A model generated the notes under the pieces. That model ran no database searches, was not told the origin of the DNA, and worked only from the letters and a program-made list of their open reading frames with translations. Source: Actinocatenispora sera (GTDB taxonomy: Bacteria; Actinomycetota; Actinomycetes; Mycobacteriales; Micromonosporaceae). Taken from it: a stretch of DNA of 64,000 bases. A program made the position numbers and the translations under genes. Positions 44,479 to 53,812 of this stretch are shown piece after piece (positions within the stretch are counted from its first letter, which is position 1; each line of letters begins with the position of its first letter). Where the stretch lies: contig NZ_AP023354.1 of the NCBI RefSeq assembly GCF_018324685.1, forward strand, positions 806,001-870,000. Direction: 5' to 3'.

Positions 44479-44520
44479 GACACTCATCGTGTTGCCGAAA
44501 TCACCCGATGTATGAGTGTC
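44479..44520. repeat. Inverted repeat with 24-nt centre
   Basis: GACACTCAT (44479-44487) and ATGAGTGTC (44512-44520), extendable by CG with a bulge. It lies between the CDF remnant and the DMATS cassette, in a 283-bp gap of visibly lower GC that must contain the cassette promoter. It could be a terminator or an element boundary. Confidence 0.5.
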
Positions 44521-44724
44521 TGGTGATGCGGCGATGGAACTCGCCATGAGCTATTCCGCAACAACCCGCTGCTCCCTATATTGATCCTCATGACGTTTGT
44601 GGCTCACATGGTCGTTGTATCGCCTATCGAGTTCAGAGGCTGAAATGGGCAGTAACCCACCGTTATCTTTGAGCCGTCCGGGGACCGTTTCATTGCTTCG
44701 TATCGGAACAGGCTGTGACCGTCG

Positions 44725-45813
44725 ATGAGCCTGTCGCCATTCACACAGAGGCCCATCCTGGGCCGCGCGATGGGCGAGTACCTCATCGATATCTGGACTA
44801 CGGCGTGTGAAACGCTGGGTCTCGCCGCCGAGCAATGGCAGCCTCCCACGCAGGAGTTGCAGCGGTTGTTGCCCGACTGGGCCGACGACCAGATCCAGGC
44901 GGCGCCCCGCGAGACGTCCTACGTTGCCGATGACGGCTTCCCGGCGGAACTGTCGGCCAACTGGTCGGGGGCGCATCCGGAACTGCGGATGCTCTTCGAC
45001 TGCCTGTCCGATGTCCCGCACCGCGCCGGGGTCACCGACCCCCGATCGAGCCTGTGGTCCGGCTCGTCGCTGTTCACCTCGATCAGCCGGCTCTTCCGGC
45101 AGCCGGTCGCCGCACCGCTGTGGCATTCGATGGCCTGGCGGGCGCCGAATCCGCCGGCGCACAAGGTCTACTTCGGACTGTACGGATGGCCTCTCGCGCG
45201 ACGCGGTGCGGTCGTCGACCGGGCCATGCAGCTGGTGGGTCTGGGTCGGGCCTGGGAGCACGCGCGGCACCGGATCGAGAACGGCGCCCGCTACGGTTCG
45301 CGCGAGATCGAGTTCGTCGGACTCGACATCGGCGACAGCGCGGTGGCACGGGTGAAGATCTACTACCGCCATCAGGGCGTGGACGTCGCCGAGATGAACC
45401 GCGTCGCCTCCGTGGCGTTGCACCACGACGAGGGCCGCGCGCTCGCCGCCTACCGGATGCTGACCGGCGGCCGAGACGACGCCGGTGACGCACCGTTGAC
45501 CTGCCTGGCGTTTCGTTCCGGCTATCAGCAGGCCGTCGAGGCAACGACGTATCTCCGAATGCCGAGCCTGACAACGTGTGAACAGGAGTCGGTCGAGCGC
45601 ACATCCGCGCTGATGGAGTCGGAAGGCGTACCGGCGCAACGGTTCGTGGCGCTGACGGAGGCGTTCTCGCCACGCCGGTCCGACGGCGGCCGCGGTGTGC
45701 TGGAGTTGGTCAGCCATCGCGCCCGCCGCAGCGGCGACGTGACCACCTACTTTCGGTTCCCCACGTTCTCGCAGCCAGCCGCGTTGCCGGTGGCGTCCGC
45801 CCAACGAGCATGA
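44725..45813 (+). CDS. Aromatic prenyltransferase, DMATS (ABBA-fold) type
   Basis: This 362-aa protein resembles bacterial tryptophan/indole dimethylallyltransferases. The substrate-binding N-terminal pattern is ELSANWSGAHPELRMLF, and the alternating basic strands that hold the diphosphate include HKVYFGLYG, ARVKIYYRH, EATTYLRMP and TTYFRFP. The length fits bacterial DMATS enzymes. These soluble, Mg-independent enzymes attach dimethylallyl (or longer) groups to indoles. It is the first gene of a three-gene operon, with 20 bp to the next gene. The ribosome site is weak. Tryptophan or an indole is the likely substrate but is not provable here. Confidence 0.75.
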   Translation: MSLSPFTQRPILGRAMGEYLIDIWTTACETLGLAAEQWQPPTQELQRLLPDWADDQIQAAPRETSYVADDGFPAELSANWSGAHPELRMLFDCLSDVPHRAGVTDPRSSLWSGSSLFTSISRLFRQPVAAPLWHSMAWRAPNPPAHKVYFGLYGWPLARRGAVVDRAMQLVGLGRAWEHARHRIENGARYGSREIEFVGLDIGDSAVARVKIYYRHQGVDVAEMNRVASVALHHDEGRALAAYRMLTGGRDDAGDAPLTCLAFRSGYQQAVEATTYLRMPSLTTCEQESVERTSALMESEGVPAQRFVALTEAFSPRRSDGGRGVLELVSHRARRSGDVTTYFRFPTFSQPAALPVASAQRA

Positions 45814-45833
45814 CCCGTAGAAAGGAGTCCACC

Positions 45834-46493
45834 ATGAGCCAGCCCGACCGCTCGAACGTGGATCGCGTTGCCGAGTACAACAACCAGCGGCAGGAGCAGT
45901 ACCGTGCGTCGCGCCTGTGCCAGCTGCTCCTCGACGACACGGTGGCCGAGGAAACGAAGAAGGCGACATTGCCTCTCCTGCAGCCGTGGTCCAATGCGTT
46001 CCAGCGCATGATCACCGCGCGGGTCCAGGCGGAGGCGTCCCGGATTCAGACCGACCAGGACCCGGAGCTGCTCGCCCTGGCGATCGAGCACTGGCAGGAA
46101 GAGGTCGGCCACAACGACATCCTGAAGCGCAGCCGGGGCGGTACGGACCAGGTCATCTGGGATCCGGTCATCGAGGCGGGTGCGGCGTGGTTCATCGAAC
46201 AGTTCCGCACCCTGCCCGGCATGCAGCGCGCGATGCTGGCCCACCTCGTACTGGAAGCGGGCAGCCTGGTGTTCAGTCAGGCCGGCGTCCGCGCCTTCCC
46301 GCACGACGAGTACTTCGCCAAACACGACGAGGATGACGTCGAGCATCTGGAGATGGGTTATCGGCTGCTGCGAAGCCGATCGGACTGGTCTGTCGACGAG
46401 ATGGTGACGATCATGGATCGGGGCTGGCAGATCATCACCCTGGTGTCCGACCGGATCGCCGAGTGCGCCGTGCGCGACACCGCCGCAGCATGA
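45834..46493 (+). CDS. Heme-oxygenase-like diiron oxidase (HDO) candidate
   Basis: This 219-aa all-helical protein has a spacing of possible iron ligands like CADD/UndA/SznF-type enzymes: EEVGH (ExxH, about residues 92-96), a Glu in VLEAGS (about 146) and DDVEH (Dx3H, about 173-177). Helices predominate throughout. The start is ATG 45834, preceded by a near-perfect AAAGGAG. HDO enzymes oxidise amino acids or fatty acids (desaturation, N-oxidation, nitrile formation). Placement after a prenyltransferase suggests the prenylated amino acid or indole as substrate. The family call rests on motif spacing, so it is moderate. Confidence 0.6.
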   Translation: MSQPDRSNVDRVAEYNNQRQEQYRASRLCQLLLDDTVAEETKKATLPLLQPWSNAFQRMITARVQAEASRIQTDQDPELLALAIEHWQEEVGHNDILKRSRGGTDQVIWDPVIEAGAAWFIEQFRTLPGMQRAMLAHLVLEAGSLVFSQAGVRAFPHDEYFAKHDEDDVEHLEMGYRLLRSRSDWSVDEMVTIMDRGWQIITLVSDRIAECAVRDTAAA

Positions 46494-47305
46494 TCGATAC
46501 AGCACAGGATCGGGCCCGGGGGGTGGCGCTCGGTGCCGCCCGCGTCTGGCAGGCCGCGTTCGGCGAGCGGCTGACCGCGGCGTACCTGCTGGGCAGCCTC
46601 GCCCACGGCGGGTACTCGCCGTCGGCGAGCGACATCGATCTCGGCATCGTCCTTTCCGAGGTGCGGCCCGGCGACCGGCAACTCGCCGACGACTGCGCAA
46701 CCTCGGTGCGGGAGCAGGCCGGACTCTACGGGAAGGTGTCGGCCTTCTGGGCGTCGCTGCCCGCGCTGCGCGACGGCCGGGAGGATGGACGGTTTCCGGC
46801 ACTCGACCGGCTCGATCTGGCAGATCACGGGCAACTGCTGCTCGGCATCGCCGTGCGCGAGGCGGTCGCCCGTCCCGACCGGACCGAGTTGCTGTTGAGC
46901 AGCAGCCGGTTCGCGTTGGAGATCCTCGCGGTACCGGAGGTCGTGGCGGAGTTCCACCAGCCACAGCGGCTGCTGACCGACGTCGTCCTGTTCACCAAGG
47001 CCGTGCTGTTCCCGGTGCGGTTCCTGCACGCGACAGCGGAAGACGGCGGTGCGGTGGGCAACGACGTCGCGCTCGACTGGTACCTCGCGCAGCCCGATCC
47101 CGTCTCGGCGCCGCTCGTGCGGCTCGCGGCGTCGATCCGCGCGGGTGCGGCGCTAGACCCCGACAAGGCGTTGCCGCTCTTGGCCGGCCTCCGCCCGCTG
47201 TACCGGTGCTACATCGACGATCGGGTCGAACGGCTGCGCCTGGCCGGTGCGCCGGACGACCTGATCAGCGGGTTCGCCACCTGGCGAGACCGGTTGCGGG
47301 ACTGA
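46490..47305 (+). CDS. Nucleotidyltransferase-fold protein (Pol beta superfamily)
   Basis: This 271-aa protein has an N-terminal minimal nucleotidyltransferase domain containing LLGSLAHGGYSPSASDID, i.e. the GS...DxD metal and nucleotide motif, followed by a helical C-terminal domain of about 150 residues. Such enzymes transfer NMP to small molecules (as in antibiotic-inactivating adenylyltransferases) or to proteins and RNA. The start ATG overlaps the preceding stop (ATGA), so it is tightly coupled to the HDO gene. In the cassette it may activate the product or provide self-protection, which is inference. Confidence 0.75.
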   Translation: MIDTAQDRARGVALGAARVWQAAFGERLTAAYLLGSLAHGGYSPSASDIDLGIVLSEVRPGDRQLADDCATSVREQAGLYGKVSAFWASLPALRDGREDGRFPALDRLDLADHGQLLLGIAVREAVARPDRTELLLSSSRFALEILAVPEVVAEFHQPQRLLTDVVLFTKAVLFPVRFLHATAEDGGAVGNDVALDWYLAQPDPVSAPLVRLAASIRAGAALDPDKALPLLAGLRPLYRCYIDDRVERLRLAGAPDDLISGFATWRDRLRD

Positions 47306-47314
47306 CAGCGGCGA

Positions 47315-47890
47315 TCACCTGGCTGCCGGTTCCCCGACCACCGGCAGCCGCGCCAAGGCATGTTCGGTCAGGCGGATCAGGGCACGCCGGACCGACTCGC
47401 GATCGCGGGCGTCAAGCCGCACGAACGGCACCTCCGTACCGAGCTTCAACGCGCTGCGGATCTCGTGGTCCTCGTAGGCGCAGACACCGTGAAACATGTT
47501 GACGCCCACCACGTACGGGATGCGACGCGCCTCGAAGTAGTCGATGGCGGCGAAGCTGCTGTTCAGTCGCGCCGGCCGAGGGTCGACGAGCACCAAGGCG
47601 CCCAGCGCACCGAGCGCCAGCTCGTCCCACATGAACCAGAACCGGTCCTGCCCAGGGGTCCCGAACAGGTACAGGACGACTTCTTCGTTGATCGTCCGCC
47701 GGCCGAAGTCCAGGGCAACGGTCGTGTTCGTCTTGCTCTCGACACCGGCGAGGTCGTCCACCGGCTTACTCGCTTCAGTCAACAGCTCCTCGGTGGTCAG
47801 TGGCGGGATCTCGCTCACCGAACCAACGAGCGTGGTCTTGCCGGTGCCGAATCCACCGGCGACCACAATCTTGACCGACTGCGGCTCCAA
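47315..47890 (-). CDS. cvnD: Conservon GTPase-like protein (CvnD), conservon 2
   Basis: This 191-aa MglA/Ras-like protein has P-loop GGFGTGKTT, ESKTNTTVALDFG and FGTPGQDRF, and is clearly paralogous to the CvnD at 16262. The start is a TTG at 47890 supported by AGGAAGGA six bases upstream, and the protein begins EPQSVKIVV, equivalent to GPQSVKVIV in the other copy. It is the last gene of the second cvnABCD operon and is convergent with the nucleotidyltransferase (9 bp apart). Confidence 0.93.
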   Translation of the reverse strand: MEPQSVKIVVAGGFGTGKTTLVGSVSEIPPLTTEELLTEASKPVDDLAGVESKTNTTVALDFGRRTINEEVVLYLFGTPGQDRFWFMWDELALGALGALVLVDPRPARLNSSFAAIDYFEARRIPYVVGVNMFHGVCAYEDHEIRSALKLGTEVPFVRLDARDRESVRRALIRLTEHALARLPVVGEPAAR

Positions 47891-47908
47891 GATCGTTCCT
47901 TCCTCACA

Positions 47909-48283
47909 TCACATGGCGCGCAGGCCGTCAAGGACCTGGACGAGTCTGTCCCGCGTGGGCGCAGCGGAGCTCGTGGTTCCGGAGCTGAGTGCCAGCACGC
48001 CGCGGTCGATCAGATCAGCCAACTGCCTTTTCGTGATCGTCAACGGCACCTTGCCGATCGCAGAGATCTCCGCGACGGTGAGCCATCGTTGACACAGCCG
48101 GAGGATCTGGACCTGATGCGGCTCGAAATAGGTGGGGTCGAGATCCGCCGTCGTCGCTCTCACCATGCTGCCCAGATTCAAGTCACTGGAAATGTCGGCG
48201 GTTGCGCGGCGGCCGGCAACCGCGTAGAGCGGGACCAGCCCGCCGGCGTCATCGTCGACCCATTCGTCATTCTGCCCGGCCAT
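47909..48283 (-). CDS. cvnC: DUF742 protein (CvnC), conservon 2
   Basis: This 124-aa protein shares the CvnC layout: an acidic N terminus (NDEWVDDDAG), a linker, and a winged-helix-like C-terminal half with 'QILRLCQRWLTVAEI'. ATG at 48283 follows GGAAGGA; the frame is open 8 codons further into cvnB. It starts 4 bp after the cvnB stop. Confidence 0.9.
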   Translation of the reverse strand: MAGQNDEWVDDDAGGLVPLYAVAGRRATADISSDLNLGSMVRATTADLDPTYFEPHQVQILRLCQRWLTVAEISAIGKVPLTITKRQLADLIDRGVLALSSGTTSSAAPTRDRLVQVLDGLRAM

Positions 48284-48287
48284 AAGG

Positions 48288-48716
48288 CTATCCTTCCAAA
48301 CCGCCATTCAGGGCGGCTGTCGTGTCGCGAGGCTGCGATCCGAGGTGCACCCCGACACGCTTCACCAGACGGTTCATCTCGTAACCGACCTGGCCGAGAT
48401 CCGCGTTGACATCGGCGAGTACCGCGAGGCACGCATTCGGTCCGGCAGCCGTGATGACCAGGTACGCGTCCTTCATTTCCACGATGGTCTGCTGCATCGG
48501 TCCGCTACCGAACTGCCGGGAAATCCCGCGGGCGATGCTCGCCAGCGAGGAGGCGCGGGCGGCCAGCGAGTCAGCACTGTCCTTGCTGATTCGCCGCGAT
48601 CGCTGGATGAGCATGCCGTCGGTCGACACGGCCACGGCACACAGGGCATTGAGACCATCGACCAGATCGTCCAGCGCCCAGTCGACGTTCATCGGTGTGG
48701 TGGGAGTCTCACTCAT
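48288..48716 (-). CDS. cvnB: Roadblock/LC7-domain protein (CvnB), conservon 2
   Basis: This 142-aa Roadblock/LC7 protein has CAVAVSTDGMLIQRSRRI and 'ACLAVLADVNADLGQVGYEM', the same order as the conservon 1 copy. It is a probable partner and regulator of the adjacent GTPase. It sits 32 bp after cvnA, in contrast to the overlap in conservon 1. Confidence 0.93.
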   Translation of the reverse strand: MSETPTTPMNVDWALDDLVDGLNALCAVAVSTDGMLIQRSRRISKDSADSLAARASSLASIARGISRQFGSGPMQQTIVEMKDAYLVITAAGPNACLAVLADVNADLGQVGYEMNRLVKRVGVHLGSQPRDTTAALNGGLEG

Positions 48717-48748
48717 GATGCTTTGCCGTTTCCTGTCAAGGGGTGTGT

Positions 48749-51253
48749 TCAGTTGTCCTCAGCGCGGCCAGCGTTGCTGCCCTGTTGGAACCGTGCCAAC
48801 CGGTTGCGGATGAGTTCCGGATCTCCCATGTCGATCGCCTGCTCCGGCGTGCCGGGATGCTCCAGATCCTCACGCAGCTGCGGCGCGATGTGCTGCTGCG
48901 GTTGCCGCTCCGGCAGCGGCGGCCGGCCCGGCCGCGCATCGCGCTCGGGGACCTGTGGCTGCTGCCTGATCGCCGTGACCCGCGCCGGCGGCTCCACACC
49001 GATGTCCCGAGCACCCAACGAAGCGTGCCCCGTACCGGGCTGGATGCGCGGGGCCGGGCTGACCGGCCGAGCGGTCGGCGCAGGGCGGTGCGCCGAGCCG
49101 CTGTCGAGCCGGTGCGCGGCACCGTTCGTCGACAGGCCGGGGCGTCGCGGCGCGGGCGGGGCACCGACGAACGCGGGCATCTGCATCGTCTGCTCGACAT
49201 CGCGCGGCACATCCACACTCTCGGCCATGCGGGAGATGTCGCCACTGCGGTCGGCTGCGTTGTCCAGCTGTGCCTTGGGAATCAAGACGACCGCCAGCAC
49301 GCCGCCGTAGGGCGAGGTGGTCAGCGTCACCGTGATCCCGAGCTGCTTGGCGAGTTGCGCGACGACCCAGAACCCCAACTGCGACCCGTCGCCCAACGCG
49401 TTGACGTTGAACTCCGGCGCCTGCTTGAGCATCGCGTTGGCCTGGTCGAGATCCTCGGGCGCCATGCCGATCCCTCGGTCCTCGACCTCGATGGCAATAC
49501 CCCGGTCCACGTACACACCACGCACCCGCACGTCCGACTCGGTGCTGGAGAAGCCGATGGCGTTGTTGAGAAGCTGCGTGAGCAGATGGATGGTCCCGTT
49601 CACGGCGTCGCCCCGCACCCGAACCTCGGGCGCGGTCTCCAGCTTGACCCGGTCGTAGTCCTCGGCCTGCGCCTTGGCAGCCTGCATCACCTGCAGCAGC
49701 GGAATGGGCGTCTGGAACTTCCGCCCCGGCTTACCGCCACCGAGGATGATCAGGCTCTCGTTGACGCCCCGCACCTGGTTGACCCGGTGATGGACCCGGA
49801 ACCACTTCTCCAGACGGGCGGGGTCTTCCTCCGCCCGCTCTTCGGCATCGAGTGCACGGCTCGCCTGCTGCAGCGGACGCTGGTTGCGGTATGCGATGCC
49901 GAGGAACACACGCAGTACCCCGGCGCGCGCCTGGCCCTCACTCACCACGGCGTCGGCAGCAAGCACGACGGCGTCGTTGAGCGTCTTCCGCACGTTGTCG
50001 ATCTCGTCCTGTCCCTGTTCGGCTTCCTCGTCAGCAGCCGAGTTGATCTGGCCCAACTCCTCACGCACGTTGACCCGCTCACCCGCCGCCAGTCGTTCCC
50101 GGATCGCCGGGAAGCGCGTCCGCACGATGAGGTTGGCGTCCTCACCGAGCTGGCGGATACGAGGGATCAGCGTCCGGCCGACCAGAACACTGGACCGGCG
50201 CAGGGCCCACAGAATCGCCAGGGCCACCACCGCAGCCGCGGCAACACTGCCGCCGATCGCCCAGCCGAGGTTCTGGTTTCCGCTGGCCAGCCCCTGCGCG
50301 GAGACCTCGTCGGCCTGCGACTTGGCCAGCTCGATCAGGTCGTTGGAGACCTGGTCCGTCAGCTTGCCCCACGCCGCCGAATCCACCGGAAGCCCGGTGG
50401 GGACGCCGCCTTGCCAGGCACCGTCGGCCAGGATCGCGTCCTCCGCGGCGGACAGGCGGGACCATTCGTCGCTGCGCATCATGCGACGGACTCCGGCACG
50501 AACGTCCGGAAGCAGATCCGCCTCGACGTTGCTCAGCTGCGAACGGTAGGCGCCGACCAGTTGGACGTACGTCAGGTAGTCGTTCGTGCTGAACTTCTTC
50601 GCGGCGAAGGCACCGGCGGCCTGAGATCCCGCACGCGACATCAGGTCGGACACCCGGAACAGGTCCGTGGCGGCGAAGCCACCCTGCGACGCGGTTGCGT
50701 CGGGGATGATCCGCGCCTGGGTGTTGAACAGTTGAATGGAAGCGTCGAGGATCTTGTTGTAGAACGCGTAGACGTTCTGCGGGCTGATGGTTCTCGCGTC
50801 GATCTGCGCACGGACCTTCGGCAGCTCGTGGAGGTAGCCCGTGACGGTCGCCATCTGGTCCTTGATCGACGCGGGGGCGCTGCCCAGTGCTGCCTTCGCG
50901 GCGTTCTGCATCGAGGCCAGGCCCTCGTCGCTGGTCGCGCGTTGCGCGTTCAGCGACCGTGTTCCCGCCGGCGTCCCCGCCGAGTTGGCCAGCTCGGCCA
51001 TGCTCAGCTGACGTTCCTTCTGCAAGGAGGCGAGGCCGTTCACTGCAGGGATCGACACCTGCCGCACGCTCGAAGCCACCTGGCGCGCATAGACTCCGGT
51101 GTAGCCCAGGTACGAGGCGCCAACCAGCCACAACGCGATCAACGCGACGCTGGGAACCAGCGCGACGCGGACAACACCTTGCCGGATCGATCGTTGGCGC
51201 CGCGGCCGGCGGTCGCGACCCGCCTGGCGCTGATGGGTCTGCTGACTAGTCAT
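48749..51253 (-). CDS. cvnA: Conservon sensor histidine-kinase-like protein (CvnA), conservon 2
   Basis: This 834-aa protein has the same architecture as the CvnA at 17637: a membrane helix (about 30-53), a NIT-type extracytoplasmic domain, a second helix (about 325-347), and a GHKL ATPase with LLNNAIGF and EDRGIGM. The disordered tail is shorter and Pro/Arg/Gln-rich. The canonical phospho-acceptor region reads RNQRPLQQAS, again without the expected His. ATG at 51253 follows GGAG by four bases. No P450 or other conservon-associated enzyme follows. The nearest neighbours are the convergent DMATS cassette and, upstream, a tRNA. Confidence 0.92.
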   Translation of the reverse strand: MTSQQTHQRQAGRDRRPRRQRSIRQGVVRVALVPSVALIALWLVGASYLGYTGVYARQVASSVRQVSIPAVNGLASLQKERQLSMAELANSAGTPAGTRSLNAQRATSDEGLASMQNAAKAALGSAPASIKDQMATVTGYLHELPKVRAQIDARTISPQNVYAFYNKILDASIQLFNTQARIIPDATASQGGFAATDLFRVSDLMSRAGSQAAGAFAAKKFSTNDYLTYVQLVGAYRSQLSNVEADLLPDVRAGVRRMMRSDEWSRLSAAEDAILADGAWQGGVPTGLPVDSAAWGKLTDQVSNDLIELAKSQADEVSAQGLASGNQNLGWAIGGSVAAAAVVALAILWALRRSSVLVGRTLIPRIRQLGEDANLIVRTRFPAIRERLAAGERVNVREELGQINSAADEEAEQGQDEIDNVRKTLNDAVVLAADAVVSEGQARAGVLRVFLGIAYRNQRPLQQASRALDAEERAEEDPARLEKWFRVHHRVNQVRGVNESLIILGGGKPGRKFQTPIPLLQVMQAAKAQAEDYDRVKLETAPEVRVRGDAVNGTIHLLTQLLNNAIGFSSTESDVRVRGVYVDRGIAIEVEDRGIGMAPEDLDQANAMLKQAPEFNVNALGDGSQLGFWVVAQLAKQLGITVTLTTSPYGGVLAVVLIPKAQLDNAADRSGDISRMAESVDVPRDVEQTMQMPAFVGAPPAPRRPGLSTNGAAHRLDSGSAHRPAPTARPVSPAPRIQPGTGHASLGARDIGVEPPARVTAIRQQPQVPERDARPGRPPLPERQPQQHIAPQLREDLEHPGTPEQAIDMGDPELIRNRLARFQQGSNAGRAEDN

Positions 51254-52386
51254 TGCGCTCCATCAACAACGGTTGACATATTGCAAGCGCGTGCCCCCGC
51301 ACCGGCGCCGTTCCCGCCCACACACTGTGCCGCCACGTCGTACGAGCCCACCGACCCGCGTTCACGATCGCCGTCGAGGCCTCAGCCACCCTCAACGAGG
51401 CAAGGCAGCCCCAATGACGGTGTTGACGGAACTGTGGCGAGTTGTGCCATGCACGGCCCCGCACTCTACCCTGTCCGAAATCGCGCCAGACACCTCCCGC
51501 GCGCGCCTCGGCGGCCCCAGCAGCCGCCACCGCCGCGTGCCGAGCCTGGCATTACAACACCGATACGGGCCGTGCGTAGCCCGGCAACCTGCCTTGATCG
51601 GACCCGGCCGGGACGCCGTCGAGAGTCACGGCTGGCCACGCTGGTCAACCCGCACGACGGCGGCGCGCGAGCCCACCGCCGACCACAGTCACGTGTTCAA
51701 CCTCACCCCCAACGAGGGGCTCAGGCGCTCGCAAACACGCCAGCACGCCCTGCCGACGCGATTCAGATGACGAACATCTCGAGCCCAGTATTTGAGACGA
51801 CGCGGCTGCCCGGCCAGCGACCAGCGCAGTCAGGCCGGGATTCTTGGCGTCGTCGTCGCGGACATCCCCCAGCAACCGAACGGGGACCCGATTCTCAACT
51901 GTTCGTAAAGCTTCCTTCGCTAATATCTCGTCCCGAGAAATGAGGCGGGCGCCGCCGCTGCTGAAGATGCGAATCCACCGACGGCGGCACCGGCAATCCT
52001 GGGCATGCTCCCGGTGACTGGCACACGGCGGGTCCAGCCGGTGGATGCCTCACCTGCGGCGCGGGAACGGGCGCGCGCTGGGCGCCTTCACGAGGCAGCC
52101 AGTGGTGGCGGGCGGAGCAGTGGCTGTCGTACGGCGGCCCGATCCACGCCGACCCCAGGACCGTCCATGCCACCCCGACCACGACCCAGGTGGCACCCGC
52201 TGAACGGCACGCGGCGAGCCGCACCGCATCTCCGTGCCACGACAGCGGCACCAGCCGCTGCTCGCACCGCCCCGCCGGGGGTGTCGCACCGCCCAGGCAA
52301 CGCCGTGACCAGCACAGATACGCACCCTCAGGCGTGTGGACCGCGTACCCGGCCACCTCGAGCTTTGAGGTAGCCTGTCCCATGCC
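51254..52386. other. Gene-poor region between cvnA and tRNA-Lys
   Basis: About 1.1 kb with mixed base composition and no convincing gene. A minus-strand frame at 51895-52383 (162 codons) is open but covers the tRNA promoter, lacks a ribosome site and has no recognisable domain. A TAGCCT hexamer at 52371-52376, ten bases before the tRNA, is its likely -10. Confidence 0.5.
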
Positions 52387-52459
52387 GGGTCGCTAGCTCA
52401 ATTGGCAGAGCTGCGGACTTTTAATCCGTAGGTTGTGGGTTCGAGTCCCACGCGACCCA
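52387..52459 (+). tRNA. tRNA-Lys (anticodon UUU)
   Basis: A 73-nt cloverleaf: acceptor GGGTCGC/GCGACCC, D-arm with TAGCTCAATTGG, anticodon loop CTTTTAA (anticodon TTT), T-arm GGGTTCGAGTCCC and discriminator A. CCA is not encoded. tRNA 3' ends are common integration sites, and remnants of an integrase lie 0.7-1.4 kb downstream. Confidence 0.97.
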
Positions 52460-53190
52460 CCCTCTGACCTGAGAAAACACCCTCATGGGCCAGTTTCCGT
52501 GGTGCTCGGGGTCGGCCCGAGGTCCCTGGTTATGCCAGTTTTCGACCGGTTTCACGTTGAGTCATAACATGGCTTTGACCTGCGGGAACGCTGTAATCGC
52601 CGGCGCGATTATCCGTCTGATGCTACACGCCGCCCTTCGCCCTGACATCTCGTTGACTGGGCGAGGCTCGCCATTTCTTTGCCGCTAGTGCCGTTGACGC
52701 GGCCCGATTTGGGAATTCTCTTACGTCGCCGTGACCTTCCTGCGCTTCAGGCCCAGCAACGCGCAATGCCGAAAAAGAGCATTCACGATTCGCGCGACGT
52801 AATCGCCGCGATATTGGCGAATGGCCAAAGGGCGAACCGTTGAGGTCCCCAATCGAGCTCCAGCGGCCCGGCAAACTCCTACTGGACCGGCCAGAGCGAT
52901 CCTGCTGCGCTGCGCGATCAGCATGCGGGGCCCGACAGTCCGAGGCGAGCCCGTGAGATCAGCCGAAGGCCACGGAGTGATTCGACCGGTATGGGAGGTC
53001 TGATCCACACCTTTGTGCGACACCCTGTCGTATTAAAGGGGGTCGCTGGCAATAGGTAGTGGGTGCACGGGCAGCGCCAGCGCTGGCATGCCTCATCCGA
53101 AGACCGCTCCAACAAAGCCGTAGAACACCTGGCACGAGCGGATGTCGTCGACGGACCTGCAGCGTGATGCACACCAGAGGAACCTCACCA
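52460..53190. other. Non-coding region between tRNA-Lys and the xis/int remnant
   Basis: About 730 bp of lower GC than its surroundings with no supported gene. It is probably residue of an integrated element. No second copy of the tRNA 3' end (GGGTTCGAGTCCC) is visible downstream. Confidence 0.45.
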
Positions 53191-53812
53191 ATGAGTGCGA
53201 TGCGACCTGCGCGCCGAGTGCGGCGCTTGGACGACGTCCGCCGGCTGGGCGTGACGACCAGCCTGGCCACCGCCGCGCAGATCCTGGGAGGCTGCTACCC
53301 TACGGCCCGGCGTCTCGCGGTGGCCGGGACGTTCCCCATCCCGGCAATCCGTCTCGGACGACGTTGGAGCGTACCCACCGAACCGCTTATCGCTCTGCTG
53401 ACGACCAGACTGTCGCCGCCCTCAAGCGATACCGCGCCCACGCGCAGCCGAACGTACCGCTGCAGGCGATGCGTGGACCGAGACCGGGCTGCTGTTCGTC
53501 AACCCGGACGGCACCACACTGCACCCATCTCGCATCACCGACGCGTTCGCCATCTACCTGCGCCGAGCCGGACTCCCGCCGATCCAACTCCGCGACTTGC
53601 GGCACGGCACCGCAACCCTCACGCTCGCCGCCGGCATCGAGATTCGAACCGTCTCCGCGATGCTGCGACACTCCTCGATCGCGGTGACCGGCCTCTACTC
53701 CAGCGTGACCACCGGGCTCGCCCACGAGGCAGCGCCAACCATCAACGATGCGCCCCGGGCCCGCTGGAGAGGCCGTCACGGCCGGCGAACCGCGCCACAA
53801 CAGCAACGCTGA
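53191..53812 (+). pseudogene. Decayed excisionase plus tyrosine-integrase remnant
   Basis: ATG 53191 (after AGAGGAA) opens an excisionase-like helix-turn-helix of about 70 residues ('SLATAAQILGGCYPTARRLA ... RLGRRWSVP'). The sequence then runs into the 3' third of a tyrosine recombinase in other frames: 'TVAALKRYRAHA' in one, and from about 53450 AERTAAGDAW... through LRDLRHGTATLTLAAG (catalytic Arg and His) to LRHSSIAVTGLYSSV (His and Tyr nucleophile) in another, ending at 53812. About two thirds of the integrase is missing and at least one frameshift is present. It is the footprint of an actinomycete integrative plasmid or ICE beside tRNA-Lys. Confidence 0.8.

Noticed and set aside
51895-52383. 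162-codon minus-strand frame next to tRNA-Lys
   Set aside because: No ribosome site, no recognisable domain, and its start would overlap the tRNA promoter.
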